Below are positions 1 through 11,835 of a stretch of DNA of 64,000 nt, piece after piece. A program made the position numbers and the translations under genes. The notes beneath the pieces are model-generated. The model was not told the origin of the DNA, searched no databases, and saw only the letters and a list, made by a program, of their open reading frames with translations. Origin of the DNA: Misgurnus anguillicaudatus (lineage: Eukaryota > Chordata > Actinopteri > Cypriniformes > Cobitidae); contig NW_027395283.1 in the NCBI RefSeq assembly GCF_027580225.2, positions 7,444,501 through 7,508,500 of the forward strand, given 5' to 3'. Each line of letters opens with the position of its first letter. Position 1 is the stretch's first letter.

Positions 1-56
<56 letters not shown>

Positions 57-63
57 CATATAC

Positions 64-154
<91 letters not shown>
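1..154. repeat. (TA)n microsatellite with short TACA interruptions
   Basis: Almost pure TA dinucleotide repeat from the first base, interrupted near positions 52-68 by tacata units. It runs off the left edge, so its full length is unknown. Confidence 0.97.
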
Positions 155-157
<3 letters not shown>

Positions 158-447
158 CTCTCCCAAGGGTTTTTGTCCTTCTAGGATTTTTCCCACCGGG
201 TTTTTTTCCTAGGGGGTTTTTAGTCCCAGGGAGAGTCAGCCAACTTTGGCTTAGCTTATCACTTGACTGTATATGTAAGACTATTAATACGCTTGCTTGT
301 ACGGTTTAACCTTAGCCGCTATGTTCTACTGCTTATATTATCTATTGATTTTCTGTGTTCTCCTTACATCTACTCATGTAAAGCTGCTTTGCAACAATTA
401 ACATTTGTGAAAAGTGCTATATAAATACAATTGAATTGAATTGAATT
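155..447 (+). mobile_element. 3' end of a LINE (L2/CR1-like) with TTGAA tail
   Basis: No ORF. The segment ends with a run shaped like a non-LTR 3' terminus: an AAAGTGCTATATAAAT-type motif followed by three to four TTGAA units. The L2 element at 13.6 kb ends with a similar GCGCTATATAAA motif before its own short repeat tail, which supports a LINE assignment. The exact family, or a LINE-dependent SINE, cannot be told from sequence alone. Confidence 0.55.
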
Positions 448-694
448 AACAAAGTCTGCTTCATTTGGAAATATTGCTTTGTGTATGTGAACTGAACCAA
501 CATTGTAGCCATTTAACCCCCAGTTTCAAAACAAAGCCATCGATCTACAGGTCTGAAAACACTAAGATTAACTTTTATGATCCACTTTCAATGTTGACTA
601 GTGTCTATAAATCCATTACAGATGTTATGATCTCTATATATTCTCACTATAATCTATATGTGATTTCTGTCTGAACATCAGATCACAATCTTAC
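448..694. other. No recognised feature; intron or flank 3' of the LRR exon
   Basis: AT-rich sequence between the LINE tail and the LRR exon. Read on the minus strand it follows the splice donor of the LRR exon and is therefore intron of NLR gene A. I see no coding or repeat signature in it. Confidence 0.4.
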
Positions 695-868
695 TTCAGT
701 TTCTTCAGTTTACAGTCAGGATTCTTCAGTACATCAGAGATCAGCTTCACTCCTGAATCTGGGAGTTTATTATCAGACAGATCCAGTTCTCTCAGGTGTG
801 ATGGGTTTGATCTCAGAGCTGAAGACAGAGCAACACAACCCTTATCTGTGATATCACAACCATACAAG
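695..868 (-). CDS. LRR exon of NLR gene A (fish NLR-C / NLRC3-like)
   Basis: A 174-bp exon encoding one ribonuclease-inhibitor-type leucine-rich repeat pair. Visible motifs are GCVALSSALRSNPSHLREL, LDLSDN and GVKLISDVLKNPDCKL. On the minus strand the acceptor TTCTCTACAG lies just before 868 and the donor GTAAG follows 695. The exon opens and closes in phase 2, matching the FISNA-NACHT exon at 23522-25297. In the family these repeats form the C-terminal sensing/auto-inhibitory solenoid. Nearly identical exon and flank sequence recurs at 45561-45734, so this is a duplicated cassette. Further LRR exons, if any, lie beyond the left edge. Assignment to gene A rests on strand, order and phase; a 22.6-kb intron separates it from the NACHT exon. 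Confidence 0.85.
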
Positions 869-980
869 CTGTAGAGAACAGAGACTTTATGTGAATTATA
901 CAAAACTACAAAGATTGTCCACAAATCTCTAACCTCCATCTCTTCATGTAATGTTCCTCTTTCAATCCCTCAGTAACTGA

Positions 981-2530
981 CCCAGCTAGAAATAAAAAAG
1001 TTCTAAGAACGTTCCCTGAAAGTTCCCGAATGTTCCCAAAAACATTCTGCCAACGTTAAAAGCGGCCAGTTTTTTTAAGTTCTAGGAACGTTTCTGTTGT
1101 CTGAACGTTAGAGTAATGTTACATTTTACCATTTTTAAACGTTATGACAATGTCATGTTTTAATGTTCACACAATGTTTAAAACAACAGCTGTTTATTAT
1201 ATTGACTTGTTTAATTGTTATATAAATGATAGAGAAACATTGCATTTTATTATTTTATAAAACATTATTTCTGTATGCAGTAAATATATTGCTGTATAAA
1301 ACTCAATTCACTTATTAGGTTTAGATGTTGATGTTTGTTTCATTTTAAGTCACCCTTATTGTGATTGGTGTTTGTTTTAGTTGGTCTCTTGACACTTGAA
1401 TTTTTGCTTTCTAGGTTTTTCCTGGTTGTGTTAACTTGGTGTTAATGAACCACATTTGTTATGAAAGTTAATAGTGTAATTCTGTGGTGTTTGGTACATA
1501 ATGGTAAAGATCATCACCTAATTAATTTACTAATCAAAAGTTTATTTCCTGTCAAAAATGTAAATGAGATCCAGCTCTTTCACAGCAGTTTGTCATTAAG
1601 GAGTTTTAGAAACTTTGGACAAAAAAAATCTGCTGTTTAACTGGGATGCACAAACATCAAGAATCAGACTATGAATGTCAATCATGGTGACAATTAAATG
1701 AAAAACTTCATGCTGCAATGCATGCTGGGTATTAACAAATTACAAATCTCATTCAGGACTCCCAGCATGCACTGCAGCATGGATAAATAAGGAATTTTTT
1801 AACAATTTTAATTGTCACCATGGTTGAGATTCATAGTCTGATTCTTGATGTTTGTGCATCCCAACTATACAGTGGATATTTTTTTGTCCAAAGTTTCTAA
1901 AACTCCTTAATGACAAACTGCTGTGAAACAGTTGGATCTAATATACATTATTGGCAGAAAATAAACTTTTGATTAGTAAATGAATTAGGTGATGATCTTT
2001 ACCATTATGTACCAACAACCACAGAAATACACTAATAACTTTTCATAACAAATGTGGTGCATTACCACAAAGTTAACACAACCAGGAAAAAACTAACAAG
2101 CAAAAACTCAAGTGTCAAGAGACCAACTAAAACAAACACGAATCACAATAAGGGTGACTTAAAATGAAACAAACATCAACATCTAAACCTAGTAAGTGAA
2201 TTGAGTTTTCTACAGCAATATATTTACTGAACATTCAGAAATAATGTTTTATAAAATAATAAAATGCAATCATTCTCTATTATTTACATAACAATCAAAC
2301 AAGTCAATATAATAAACAGCTGTTGTTTTAAACATTGTGTGAACATTAAAACATGACATTGTCATAACGTTTAAAAATGGTAAAATGTAACATTACTCTA
2401 ACGTTCAGACAACAGAAACGTTCCTAGAACTTAAAAAAAAAACTGGCCGCTTTTAACATTGGCAGAATGTTTTTGGGAACATTTGGGAACTTTCAGGGAA
2501 CGTTCTTAGAACTTTTTATTTCTAGCTGGG
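981..2530. mobile_element. 1.55-kb foldback (long inverted repeat) transposon
   Basis: The two halves are near-perfect inverted repeats of about 750 bp meeting near 1745. The ends read CCCAGCTAGAAAT and ATTTCTAGCTGGG, followed inward by AAGTTCTAAGAACGTTCCC. The paralogous cassette at 45.8 kb continues directly from AACTGA into GACACTG, which gives the unoccupied site and indicates a 2-bp GA duplication. No ORF of note is inside, so the element is non-autonomous. Superfamily unassigned. Confidence 0.85.
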
Positions 2531-2726
2531 GAGACACTGTGTGTTTAAATGTCAAATAAATCCATCACACAGCAGACTATTAGTGTTAGATGTCCTAAAC
2601 CACATGAACATTTCTTCATAAATCTGTATTGAGTTCATTACTCACACTGAACACCTGATCTTATTTCCTCAAGTGTTTGTGTTCATAATGGACAATCTGT
2701 TGTCTGACTCTCAGTTAACAGAGAAA
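2531..2726. repeat. Duplicated NLR flank (shared with 45841-45962 and 46640-46680)
   Basis: About 120 bp is nearly identical to the sequence after the LRR cassette at 45841, and the next part matches sequence starting near 46640. About 680 bp separates those two matches in the 45-kb copy, so one copy has lost or gained that block. Confidence 0.7.
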
Positions 2727-2951
2727 AGTTCTAAGAACGTTCCCTGAAAGTTCCCCAAAACGTTCTGCCAACATAAAAAGTGTTCAGTTTTCTTAATGTT
2801 CTAAGAATGTTTCTGGGTTGTCTGAATGTTAGATGAATGTTAGATTCTACCATTTTCAAACGTTATGACAATTTCATGTTTTAATGTTCATACAATGTTT
2901 AAAACAACAACTGTTTTAAAGACTTATTTGCTTGTTATGTAAATGATAGAG

Positions 2952-5412
2952 TAGGACTGGACAATAATTCAATATCAATATATCTCGCAGTATAATATTT
3001 TTCGATAACAGTGATATGGTTTCTAAACACATTTCCGATATTTCGAAACATTAAGGCGTCCTGTGGCCGTTCACATGTCACATGTAAAAACGCATGTTAA
3101 ACACAGGTCAAGGGGCTACTTCCCTCTTAAACGTGTGGTGTCTTGTAGTTAAAGGACAAGTTCGGTATTTTACACTTAAAGCCCTGTTTTCAGATTGTTT
3201 ATGATGAAATAGGACGGTTTTGACAGAAATTTGGACATATGATGCTTGCCCGAAAACTTTCGGGTGTTTATTGTATTACCCCCCACCTCTACAATGGCTG
3301 TATAGGTGCACTGGAACAATCCTTCCTAAAATGCTTTAAACTTCGTTTACAAAGACGTGAAACTCAGCGAGTGGTCAGGGGTGTTCACTGATATGCTCAC
3401 ACAAAAATCGCTGCAAAAGATGCTTTTCAACAGCTGTTTTAGCATTCGTTGTAAACTTGTGGACCTATTTTTCCAAACGCCTCACACCCGTATATTCTTC
3501 CGCTTAGAGCTTGAATAATAGACACTCCAGCCCAGTTGGTGGCGATAATCCACCTTTGCCAATTGCAAGAATAGAAACAAAGTTCCCGGCGCGGAGTAAT
3601 ACCGTACCTCACAGCACAACTAATACAAGTCAATGGAGTTGGACAATAACTACGATAAAACAGCTGTTGGAAAGCATCTTTTGCAGTGATTTTTGTGTGA
3701 GCATATCAGTGAACACCCCTGACCACTCGCTGAGTTTTACGTCTTTGTAAACGAAAGTTTAATGCATTTTAGGAAGGATTGTTTCTGTGCATCTATACAG
3801 CCATTGTAGAGGTGGGAGGTGATACAAGAAACACCCAAAAATTCTCGGGCCAGCATCATATGTCCAAATTTCAGTCAAAACCATTCTATTTCATCATAAA
3901 CAATCTGAAAACAGGCCTTTAAGTGTAAAATACCGAACTTGTCCTTTAAGCAACCATGAGCCGCAATCTCCGGGACGACAAGCAAATGGAATGCGGATTT
4001 AAATTCGCTCATCTGTACCTCGCACCAAATCATATCATTGTCACCACCATGCGATCAATTAATCTATTCGGGACTTTGGAGTGTTTGCTCAGAGAAGAGC
4101 TGTCAGTCACTCAGAAGTATGAGAAGGAGGTGTGGGGTTAGTTTGCATCAAGTCACAGCTTCCAATGACGACATCATATAGAGAAGGAGAACAGGAGATG
4201 CAATGCACACAAACTGAATTACTGGTGAGAAAAAATAGGCTTAAACCATAAGGTGCCAAGGTTAGAAAAGAATAAAGATGAGGAGAAAAGATACAAGTAT
4301 GTATGCTGCTGTGTCATCTGCTTATGAGTTATATGTATAATATAATTAAATGTCTAGTATCAAATCACTGATTCTTAAAACTTTGGCAAAAACATGTCCC
4401 ACTAAGAAAAGTGCTAATTCTGTTGGAAATTAATAACATTTTCATGAAGAAAAAGAATCAATGTTATAATCAGGGGGTCATTTGCACATATGTAAGGTTC
4501 TTTTATAGGTTTATTTTTATTTTTTATTAATTTAATGATTATATGCTGGCCCATTGCCTACAAAATCAACTGTCCTCGGTTAAGAGATAATCATTTCAAC
4601 TTGATTAAAAAAGCCAAAAGTAATAATTAAATTGAATAATATATATACCACATGAAAGAGTACATTGTAATATGTATTAAAACTACAAACAGTGAGTTTT
4701 GAACAATATTTACTATTATTTTGTGATTGCTCAAAATGTGCCCCACATATTCATCACCACCGTCAGATATTTATAAAAAACAATAAAATCAGACAACTAC
4801 AGGGTCAACTGCATTCCTGAGGACCCCATTTTCAAGCCTTCAGCTCTACTGCATGCTTCAAGATCACTCAAGCTCCTGTATCTTTGATATTTTCTCTTAA
4901 ACTTCTTCATATTTTTGGGCACTGCTACTGTGACAACCATAACATGTCAACACCGTCATCTTTGTATAAAAAATATTAGATTAGATCATGAAATAGATGT
5001 ATAATTTTTCACTATCTAGCTTGCTAAGCAATTACAAGTAGATCAGTAATTTTTATTTTTCTTACAGTATGTAACATTAAATACTACAATTATTTTAGGG
5101 TCACGTTGACTTATATTTTCTCCACATATTACTATAATAGCAAATTAAACAAAACTATAGACTAACACAGATGGAACTATGAAAGTCAATACTGTGACTG
5201 AATAAATCCATAATATATCAAAACAGAAACACAACCCGGTTGCCCAATTTATTTCAGAGGTTTGTTTTTGGTTCAGACATCCATTGAAGGCATTCTTGGC
5301 AGTTTTTTCTGAGGCTTTTTTTAATATGCATACCATTATCGTATTTATACCGTACCGACCGAAATGAAGAAGTATATCGTGCTAAAAATTTTGGCCATAT
5401 CGTCCAGCCATA
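2952..5412. mobile_element. Non-autonomous hAT element
   Basis: Flanked by the 8-bp duplication TGATAGAG (2944-2951 and 5413-5420). The termini are TAGGACTGGACAATA and the complement of TATGGCTGGACGATATGGCC, imperfect hAT-type inverted repeats. It carries a nested TTAA-flanked element at 3153-3945. A 61-codon ORF at 3956-4141 and the AT-rich remainder show no recognisable transposase. Confidence 0.8.
3153..3945. mobile_element. Kolobok-like long-TIR element (TTAA target)
   Basis: Ends AGGACAAGTTCGGTATTTTACAC in inverted orientation, with arms of roughly 290 bp, directly flanked by TTAA at 3149-3152 and 3946-3949. TTAA duplications plus AGG-type ends fit Kolobok; piggyBac also uses TTAA but has CCC-type ends. 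ORFs inside on both strands are reflections of the inverted repeat. Confidence 0.75.
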
Positions 5413-5452
5413 TGATAGAGAAACATTGCATTTTATTATTTTAAAATGTATA

Positions 5453-5691
5453 GGGGTGGTTTCCCAGACAGGGATTAGACTAGTCCTAGACTAAAGTAAA
5501 TGTAATAGCGGTCCAAACTGAAAACAACTTGCACTGACATATTTTAAAATACATCAATCCCATTTGTTTTGCCTTAAAATGCACACAAGTAATGTTTTTA
5601 GTAAGGTGTGTTTGTTAAAACAATTTATATTTCATAATTAAACTAAGGCCTAGTCCTGGCTTAAGATAATCCCTATCTGGGAAACCACCCC
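5453..5691. mobile_element. 239-bp MITE with GGGGTGGTTTCCC ends
   Basis: Perfect terminal inverted repeats GGGGTGGTTTCCCAGA and TCTGGGAAACCACCCC, flanked by ATA on both sides (5450-5452 and 5692-5694). It sits inside the second foldback copy, and the interruption is visible by comparison with 1240-1270. Non-coding. Confidence 0.8.
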
Positions 5692-6218
5692 ATAAAACAT
5701 TATTTCTGAATGTTCTGTAAAAATATTGCTGTAGAAAACACAATTCACTTATTAGGTTTAGATGTTGCTGATTTGTTTCATTTAAAGTCACCATGGTGTT
5801 GATTAGTGTTTGTTTTAGTTGGACTCTTGACCCTTGACTTTTTGTTTACTAGTTCTTGTCTGGTTGTGTTAACTTTGTGTATATAAAACACATTTGTTAT
5901 GGTAATGTAAAGTTAGTGTAATTCTGTAGCAGTTGGTAGATAAGTTGTTGTTTTAAACATTGTGTGAAAATTAAAACATGAAATTGTCATAACGTTTGAA
6001 AATGGTAGAATCTAACATTCATCTAACATTCAGACAACACAGAAACATTCTTAGAACATCAAGAAAACACTTTTTATGTTGGCAGAATGTTGGGAACTTT
6101 TTTGAGATTGACTGCTGATTTATGTACAACATTAAACCCTTTATGGGGCAAGTAACCATATTTAGTCACTTCCGCACACATTCAAAGTGCCCTCCCCCTG
6201 CCTTCATTTGGAGTAGTA

Positions 6219-7146
6219 TGCTGAGTCCCAATTCGCATACTATCCGTCCTAAATAGTATTCGAAACTAGAATTAGTACGTCCCAAAACGTAGTATGTTGA
6301 AATGAGTATCCCAAAGATACCCGGATGGTCTACTATTTCCGGTTAGATTTCGAAGTGCAGATCGATCCACACTCTAACGGCTAATATTGCCCACAACCCA
6401 TTGCGTTCGGGAGGGAGGAGCTTTGTGGTGATGTAAATATGGCAGCCAGACGCAGCAGCGGAGATGCGCCCTCAGCTTTTAAGTGTAAGAATTCAAATGT
6501 TTAACCCTAATTAAAGTTATCTTTCATTGTCTCGTAATATTCAGTTGATGTTGTGAAAATAAAGTACCATGGCTGTAGTACTGTGTCATGCATGTGTCTT
6601 TTTATGTATTTCTTTTTATGTTTCTGTCTTAGATTTATACCTTACTATGAACCCTTATGAAAATAAACACCTTTTACTACACTAATCATAGTTTAACCAC
6701 ACTGACTTATTTGTAGTAATACTGTGGCTGTACAAATGTTAACTTTATTAAGAAATGTAACATGGTTACTAAACTTTTACTATAGTAAAAGCATGGTTCA
6801 TTTTCATCGCGGTATTTTTGATTTGCATACATAAGTATAAAATAAGCATAAAATACGTTAAACAATAGTTATACTATAAACTTTAACTATTTTGACTTTA
6901 AAATAAGTAGCTTTCGTTACACACATTGTTGCACATGAACATCATAACCAGCCGCCTCACAAACGACCTGCGTTTGGTGTGCGTAACTAGGCAACCACGT
7001 TGTCGTTCACGTTGCATGACGTCATCGAAGTACGTCCCAGAACGTGCATACTCTTTTGCTACACACTCAAAAGTACGTACATTTTCCTCACAAAAACAGT
7101 ACATACTTTTAGGTCGTAGTATAAGTAGGCGAATTGGGACTCAGCA
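6219..7146. mobile_element. PIF/Harbinger-like MITE
   Basis: Terminal inverted repeats TGCTGAGTCCCAATTCGC and GCGAATTGGGACTCAGCA, 928 bp apart, with GTA on each side. The 3-bp flank and subterminal GCATACTA motifs suit a Harbinger-type element. No transposase is visible. Confidence 0.7.
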
Positions 7147-7791
7147 GTAGAGTCATGTAGTTTTCTCTCAGCCAATCAGGGGAGATCAAGCTATCTCACA
7201 GATATTAACATCAAGGCATCTGACCAATCAGCAGTGGCCTGGAGCACCTCAAACACAGCCATCTTCCAGAAATCAAAAATATTACTTTTTTGAACCTGGC
7301 TTCTCCCACAGTAATAGTTATAACATCATAACTAAACATGGTAAGTTGATGTAACTCACAAATTATTTGGTTGAATAGTTGTGTTAAAAATTGAGATTGT
7401 TGTTATTTGCATAGCATTTTTAAAAATGTGCTTAATGTTTGACTGAAAACTTAACGCACCATATTTGATCATATGCCCCGTTCACCTAAGTGGCACAAAT
7501 GTCCATTTTTAGACATATGCCTTATAAATGTATGTTTTCAATTATAGTTAAATGGCATACACAGGTACTTATTGTTAGTGTGAGGCCTAGTACTGTGTGA
7601 ATTGATTTAAATGACTAAATATTGGTTTGTGATAAAACACAATTATGAGCAAATATAAGTGGTACTAACGGTAGTTATGAATGTATTTTCTGTTTTTATT
7701 CTGTTTTTATATTTTCTATGTCAATACTCTTTTTTCCAGTAGATCTACATTACACTGTTACTGTTTTCCTTAACAAATAAATGAGAGTTGG
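7147..7791. other. No recognised feature; intron sequence of gene A
   Basis: AT-rich unique-looking DNA between the MITE and the gypsy 5' LTR. No ORF, inverted repeat or splice pair was recognised. Confidence 0.4.
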
Positions 7792-8168
7792 TGACGTGCC
7801 TTGGGTTCATCCCACTTTAGCCGGCAGTGGGATGGGTCTTGATAGGTATTGTAATTTGGAACACCTGTTCACTCCTATTTAAACCTGTGTGATGTTGTAA
7901 TGGGTGCTCTTTGTTCTGTTACCCCTTTTGGCTTTTGGTTAATTTTTGCGGTCTCCGTTTTGTTTATTTTGGTATGTATTAATTTAGTTATTTTGGACGT
8001 TTGTGCTTGTGTTAATTATATAGTTTTATTTTAAAAGATTATATTCTCTTAAGTGTTTTATCCTTGTTTAAAATGTTTTGAAGTTTATTTTTGTTAAATA
8101 AATTCCCTTTGCAAAGAAATTGTTTTCGTTGCCTCCCTCATTTGTCACGGCGTGAGCCGGTCGTGACA
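7792..8168 (+). repeat. 5' LTR of the Gmr1-like element
   Basis: 377 bp, beginning TGACGTGCCTTGGG and ending GAGCCGGTCGTGACA. It is identical to 22558-22934 except for one A/C difference near the middle. AATAAA-type motifs in its last third are candidate poly(A) signals. Confidence 0.92.
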
Positions 8169-8172
8169 AATA

Positions 8173-8184
8173 TGGGGGCTCGTC
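8173..8184 (+). promoter_or_regulatory. Primer-binding site, tRNA-Pro type
   Basis: TGGGGGCTCGTC lies four bases after the 5' LTR. These 12 bases are the start of the usual PBS complementary to the 3' end of tRNA-Pro; the following bases diverge. Confidence 0.7.
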
Positions 8185-8526
8185 GACCGATAATTAAGAA
8201 CACCGGACTTTCATTATCTTTGAATTTGGAGTTTGAATGCGTGCGGGATTTGTTTGTTTAGGAGGCTTCGAATAACAATATTGTTTTGCACTACTTAAAT
8301 TTAAAGCTAGATAACTAGAAGTTTTGAGGACTTGAGTTATTATTAGCCTATGTTGGTGGAAATTATGCCGCAATACCGCTATTAAATTACAACGAACGGT
8401 AAGTTACAAATTATTTGAATCCTGATTGAATGTTTATACTATAGACATTTATCAGCATTTATTTTTTGTAACATTGTGGTTATTGTTTCGTTTTGGTAAT
8501 TTTTAAGGGGTAACAGAAATGTAAAT

Positions 8527-8538
8527 ATGACTTCCAAT
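8527..8538 (+). pseudogene. First four codons of gag, cut by a hAT insertion
   Basis: ATG ACT TCC AAT is followed at once by the hAT element at 8539. The last eight bases are the target duplication, repeated at 9883-9890, and the reading frame resumes at 9891. This places the gag start here, not at the later in-frame ATG at 9924. Confidence 0.7.
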
Positions 8539-9882
8539 TAGGGATGCACCGAATCCAGATTTTTTAGGTTCGGCCGAATCCCGAATCCACCGTTTAAGAT
8601 TCGGCCGAATCCGAAACCGAATACCGAATCCTACTCGCATCCTTATTCCATTAACACAGTAAAGCACATTAATGAAGTAAAAAACGTCCACAGCAGTGTA
8701 TTTTTCATTTTATTTAATTTTAACTGTACATTATGCCAGGATGACAAGTTGGAAAACTATTTTGACAATTACCATAAGCCTATGCATAATAAAAGCGATG
8801 CGTTGCGACACGCTCGTTTTTCCAATAAGCAAGCAGCTCCGCGCTGAAAACTATATACTTTTGCTGCGTTCCAGAGCCCATCCAAACCAGTGGGACGTGG
8901 GATTTATCCTTCTTGAAGTGTCCTAGCTCCTACTTCAAAGCGTTCCAGACATTTGAAGTGGAACGTAAACAGAAAACATGGACGACCGGTCTTAAGGCTC
9001 GTACAGACTACATCACTTTTAAACGTCGGTCCGAACTGTGCAGTTCACACTACAATAAAACAACAAGTTAATCATCTTTACAAAGTGTTCTGGAGCCATT
9101 ATATAAAAGCGATGCATGTCGCTAAGTAACTTGGTATATTTTTACCGTATTTTCATGATAACAGATAATAACGACATAATTTCACGCCATAATATAAAAA
9201 AACAAGTTGTGTTAAAATTACAGTGTCTAAAACAACCATACAAGCAGAGAAGTACAATTTATAGTCTATTCCTTGAAGATTTCCTCTCACGACGACGCGA
9301 TCTATGGGCGCCGCCATTGTCCTCCGACTTATTTTTCTGAAGTCGGGGTAGGTCGAACTCCCCCGAGTTCGCCGGTAGGAGGTTCCACTTCGACAGGCAT
9401 TCCAGTGCACTTTTCCTAGTTGGAGGTAGGATAAGTCCTACATCCCACTGGTTTGGATGGGCTCTGGAACGCAGCATTTGAGTTAGAAGCTCCGCTCGTC
9501 AATGTCACAGTCTTCACACAGCCGTCCAATTACAGTGGAGGAGGGGCAGGACATTACCACAGCAACCAACCGGCTCACAGCTGAAGCATCACTGCGACCA
9601 AGCGCTCGGCTGAAAAACAGCTGGCATTTGGCATCCTCAAAGCGTTTTCAGCCGTGTTTAAAAGTTTTGGTGTGTCCAGCCCCTAAGGCTCACCGAAAGA
9701 AAAAGCTCATCTCCACGTCAGCACCCGATGTGTGTAATCAACGGCCGCGTGACGTCGACCAGCGTAGCGCAAGCCTAGGGTTCGGTTCGGTGGAAAAAAA
9801 ATCTAGGATTCGGCCGAACCCGAACCCCGTCAAAAAGCCCAGTATTCGGCCGAATCCGAATCCTGGATTCGGTGCATCCCTA
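8539..9882. mobile_element. Non-autonomous hAT element in gag
   Basis: 1344 bp with perfect 18-bp inverted ends TAGGGATGCACCGAATCC and a perfect 8-bp duplication CTTCCAAT (8531-8538 and 9883-9890). TTCGGCCGAAT motifs repeat near both ends. It contains a nested inverted-repeat element at about 8865-9475. No intact transposase; the 142-codon ORF at 9502 matches nothing I know. Confidence 0.9.
8865..9475. mobile_element. Inverted-repeat element nested in the hAT
   Basis: About 45-bp terminal inverted repeats start at CTGCGTTCCAGAGCCCATCC on the left and mirror it on the right, with a few mismatches. Flanks share only TTT, so boundaries and superfamily (perhaps Harbinger) are uncertain. Confidence 0.6.
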
Positions 9883-9890
9883 CTTCCAAT

Positions 9891-11372
9891 ATTGAAGAGT
9901 TTATTCGTAATCCGTCTGAAGATTTGTTAAATGATTACTCGAAGGATCAATTGTTAGCGCTAGCAAGCCCTTATAATATTGGTCTTTCTGTTGCTGATAA
10001 ACGATTAAAGGAAAGTTTAAAATCAATTTTGATATCTGCGTTGGTAGAACAGAACGTCCTTAAATCGGATCAAACCGCATCTATATTTGAAGGTAGTACA
10101 ATGTCTCAATGTCTCTAGAATTGCTTTTGTTGGAAATGCAATCTAGGGAAAAAATCGAAAAACAGAAGATGGAAGCAATGTATGATATTGAAAAAAAAGA
10201 AGTTAGAGCTAGAGCGGTATAAGTTGGATTTGATAAATGCGGGTAAGTTATCAAAAGCAGCTAGACTTTCTATGGAAGGGGATGATCCGTGTCTCGACTT
10301 TGATGTAGTCACCAATCTAAGACTTGTACCAAAATTTGAAGAAAAAGACATTGATACCTTTTTCTCTTTATTTGAGCATATAGCTAATACGAGAGGTTGG
10401 GCAGACTCAGAGCGGGTTTTGTTATTGCAATGCGTTTTTACTGGCAGAGCGCAGGAGGTTTTTGCCTCGTTGAGTACTGAGGATTCTGAAAGGTATGAAT
10501 CTGTGAAGTCAGCTGTTCTAAGGGTTTATGAATTAGTGCCAGAGGCGTATAGGCAGCGATTTAGGAATTGGCAAAAATCAGATAGACAAACACACGTTGA
10601 GTTTGTAAAGGAAATTCAAACTCATTTCAATCGCTGGTGTTCTTCCTCTGATATTAAGACTTTTGATGATTTGAAAGAGTTGGTTGTATTAGAACAATTT
10701 AAAAATTCAGTACCACCTCGTATTGCTACCTTTGTGACTGAAAGAAATGCATGCACTGCTTATGATGCAGCAGTTCTAGCTGATGAATATACTTTAATTC
10801 ACAAGAATCAATTTGGACAAAAACTGTTTCGAGATACAAGACGGGAACATGATTGGTTCGTAAATGACAAGAATAGGTATAATCCTGATAATTTTCCTAG
10901 GGGAAAAAATGTACGACCATCTAGTAAGGGTGAATTATCAGATGTGTGTAATTACTGTCAGGCTAAGGGCCATTGGAAAAATGAATGTCCCGTGCTAAAA
11001 ACTAAAGCTCAGTTAATAGAGGTGGATAATGATGAAATTATGGATTCTGGTTTTTCTCCTTTTGTTACAGAAGGTTATGTTTCATTAATTGGATCTAAAG
11101 AAGGAAGATCAGTTAAAATTCTTAGAGACACAGGGGCAACAGAATCATTTATTTCTGAAAATGTCCTGCCCTTTTCCAGTGATTCATACGTTGGTACTAA
11201 TGTTTTGATTAAGGGAATAGGACTAAATGTTGTATCAGTTCCTCTGCACAAAGTTATGATGGTCTCTGATTTGGTGCAAGGAGAGGTAATACTTGGAGTA
11301 CGGCCCTGTTTACCAGTGGTAGGTGTGGATATTATTCTGGAAACAATTTGGCTGGGAGTAAAGTGTGGGTAG
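9891..11372 (+). pseudogene. gag-protease of the Gmr1-like element, frameshifted
   Basis: Continuation of gag after the hAT insertion. An opening region reads in frame to a stop at 10116. A Glu/Lys-rich coiled-coil stretch then continues in another frame, and reading returns to the first frame near 10182, so two compensating indels are likely. The long ORF 10182-11372 (396 codons) holds the capsid-like region, a CCHC zinc knuckle (CNYCQAKGHWKNECP, about residue 258) and a retroviral-type aspartic protease motif DTGATESF (about residue 316). Near 11340 the frame breaks again and the protease tail moves to the next ORF. Not expected to give a full polyprotein. Confidence 0.85.
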
Positions 11373-11833
11373 ATGAACCACCAGCTTTGGTGGTGTCTCC
11401 TTCGCTAAATTCAGATACATTAGACGAAAATGCTCAGGGTTTTCCAGATGTGTTTGTTTCTTCTGTTGTAACTCGGACAGGTAGTAAGTCCTTATCTGGA
11501 ACAGAGACAGAAGTTAAGAGAGAAGGTAAAACATTGGCTGAGGTACCATCAGTTTTGAAAATATCTCGTAGTGATTTTGTGAAGGAGCAAAAGGCAGATG
11601 TATCCCTTGCGGACCTATTTGACAGAGTTCTCCCTCTAAATGTACTAGTGGATACTCCTTCAGGGTATTTTTTAGATGGGGAGGTATTAGTCAGGAAGTG
11701 GGTGCCTCATGGTAAAGACTTTGTGGGAGACCCAATTATTCAGGTTGTGGTTCCACAGCAATTCCGTGCTCTTGTATTGAAAACGGCTCATGATTCCTCA
11801 GGACATTTGGGGGTCAAGAAGACTTATCAATAA
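11348..11833 (+). pseudogene. Protease tail, spacer and integrase zinc-finger start
   Basis: 161 codons overlapping the previous ORF in a different frame. It begins with the residues expected to follow the protease and ends with the HDSSGHLGVKKTY histidine pair of the integrase HHCC zinc domain. The stop at 11831 and the frame change to 11836 look like a single indel within the integrase N-terminus. This puts integrase directly after protease. Confidence 0.8.
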
Positions 11834-11835
11834 AT

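Larger units (their letters stand above)
2727..6103. mobile_element. Second foldback copy, centrally deleted and twice interrupted
   Basis: The left part starts with the same AAGTTCTAAGAACGTTCCC motif as the 981-2530 element and follows its left arm. It is interrupted at 2952-5412 by a hAT element and at 5453-5691 by a small MITE, then jumps near 5943 to the outer part of the opposite arm and ends about 6103. The hairpin centre is missing. Confidence 0.7.

Noticed and set aside
3439..3750. Opposed ORFs of 64 and 79 codons
   Set aside because: They lie in the arms of a Kolobok-like inverted repeat.
7780..7795. Target-site duplication for the gypsy element
   Set aside because: Tried several LTR start positions; none gives a match between the left and right flanks.
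9502..9930. 142-codon ORF as a gene
   Set aside because: Sits in a non-autonomous hAT, crosses its right end and contains the repeated terminal motif; no known domain.
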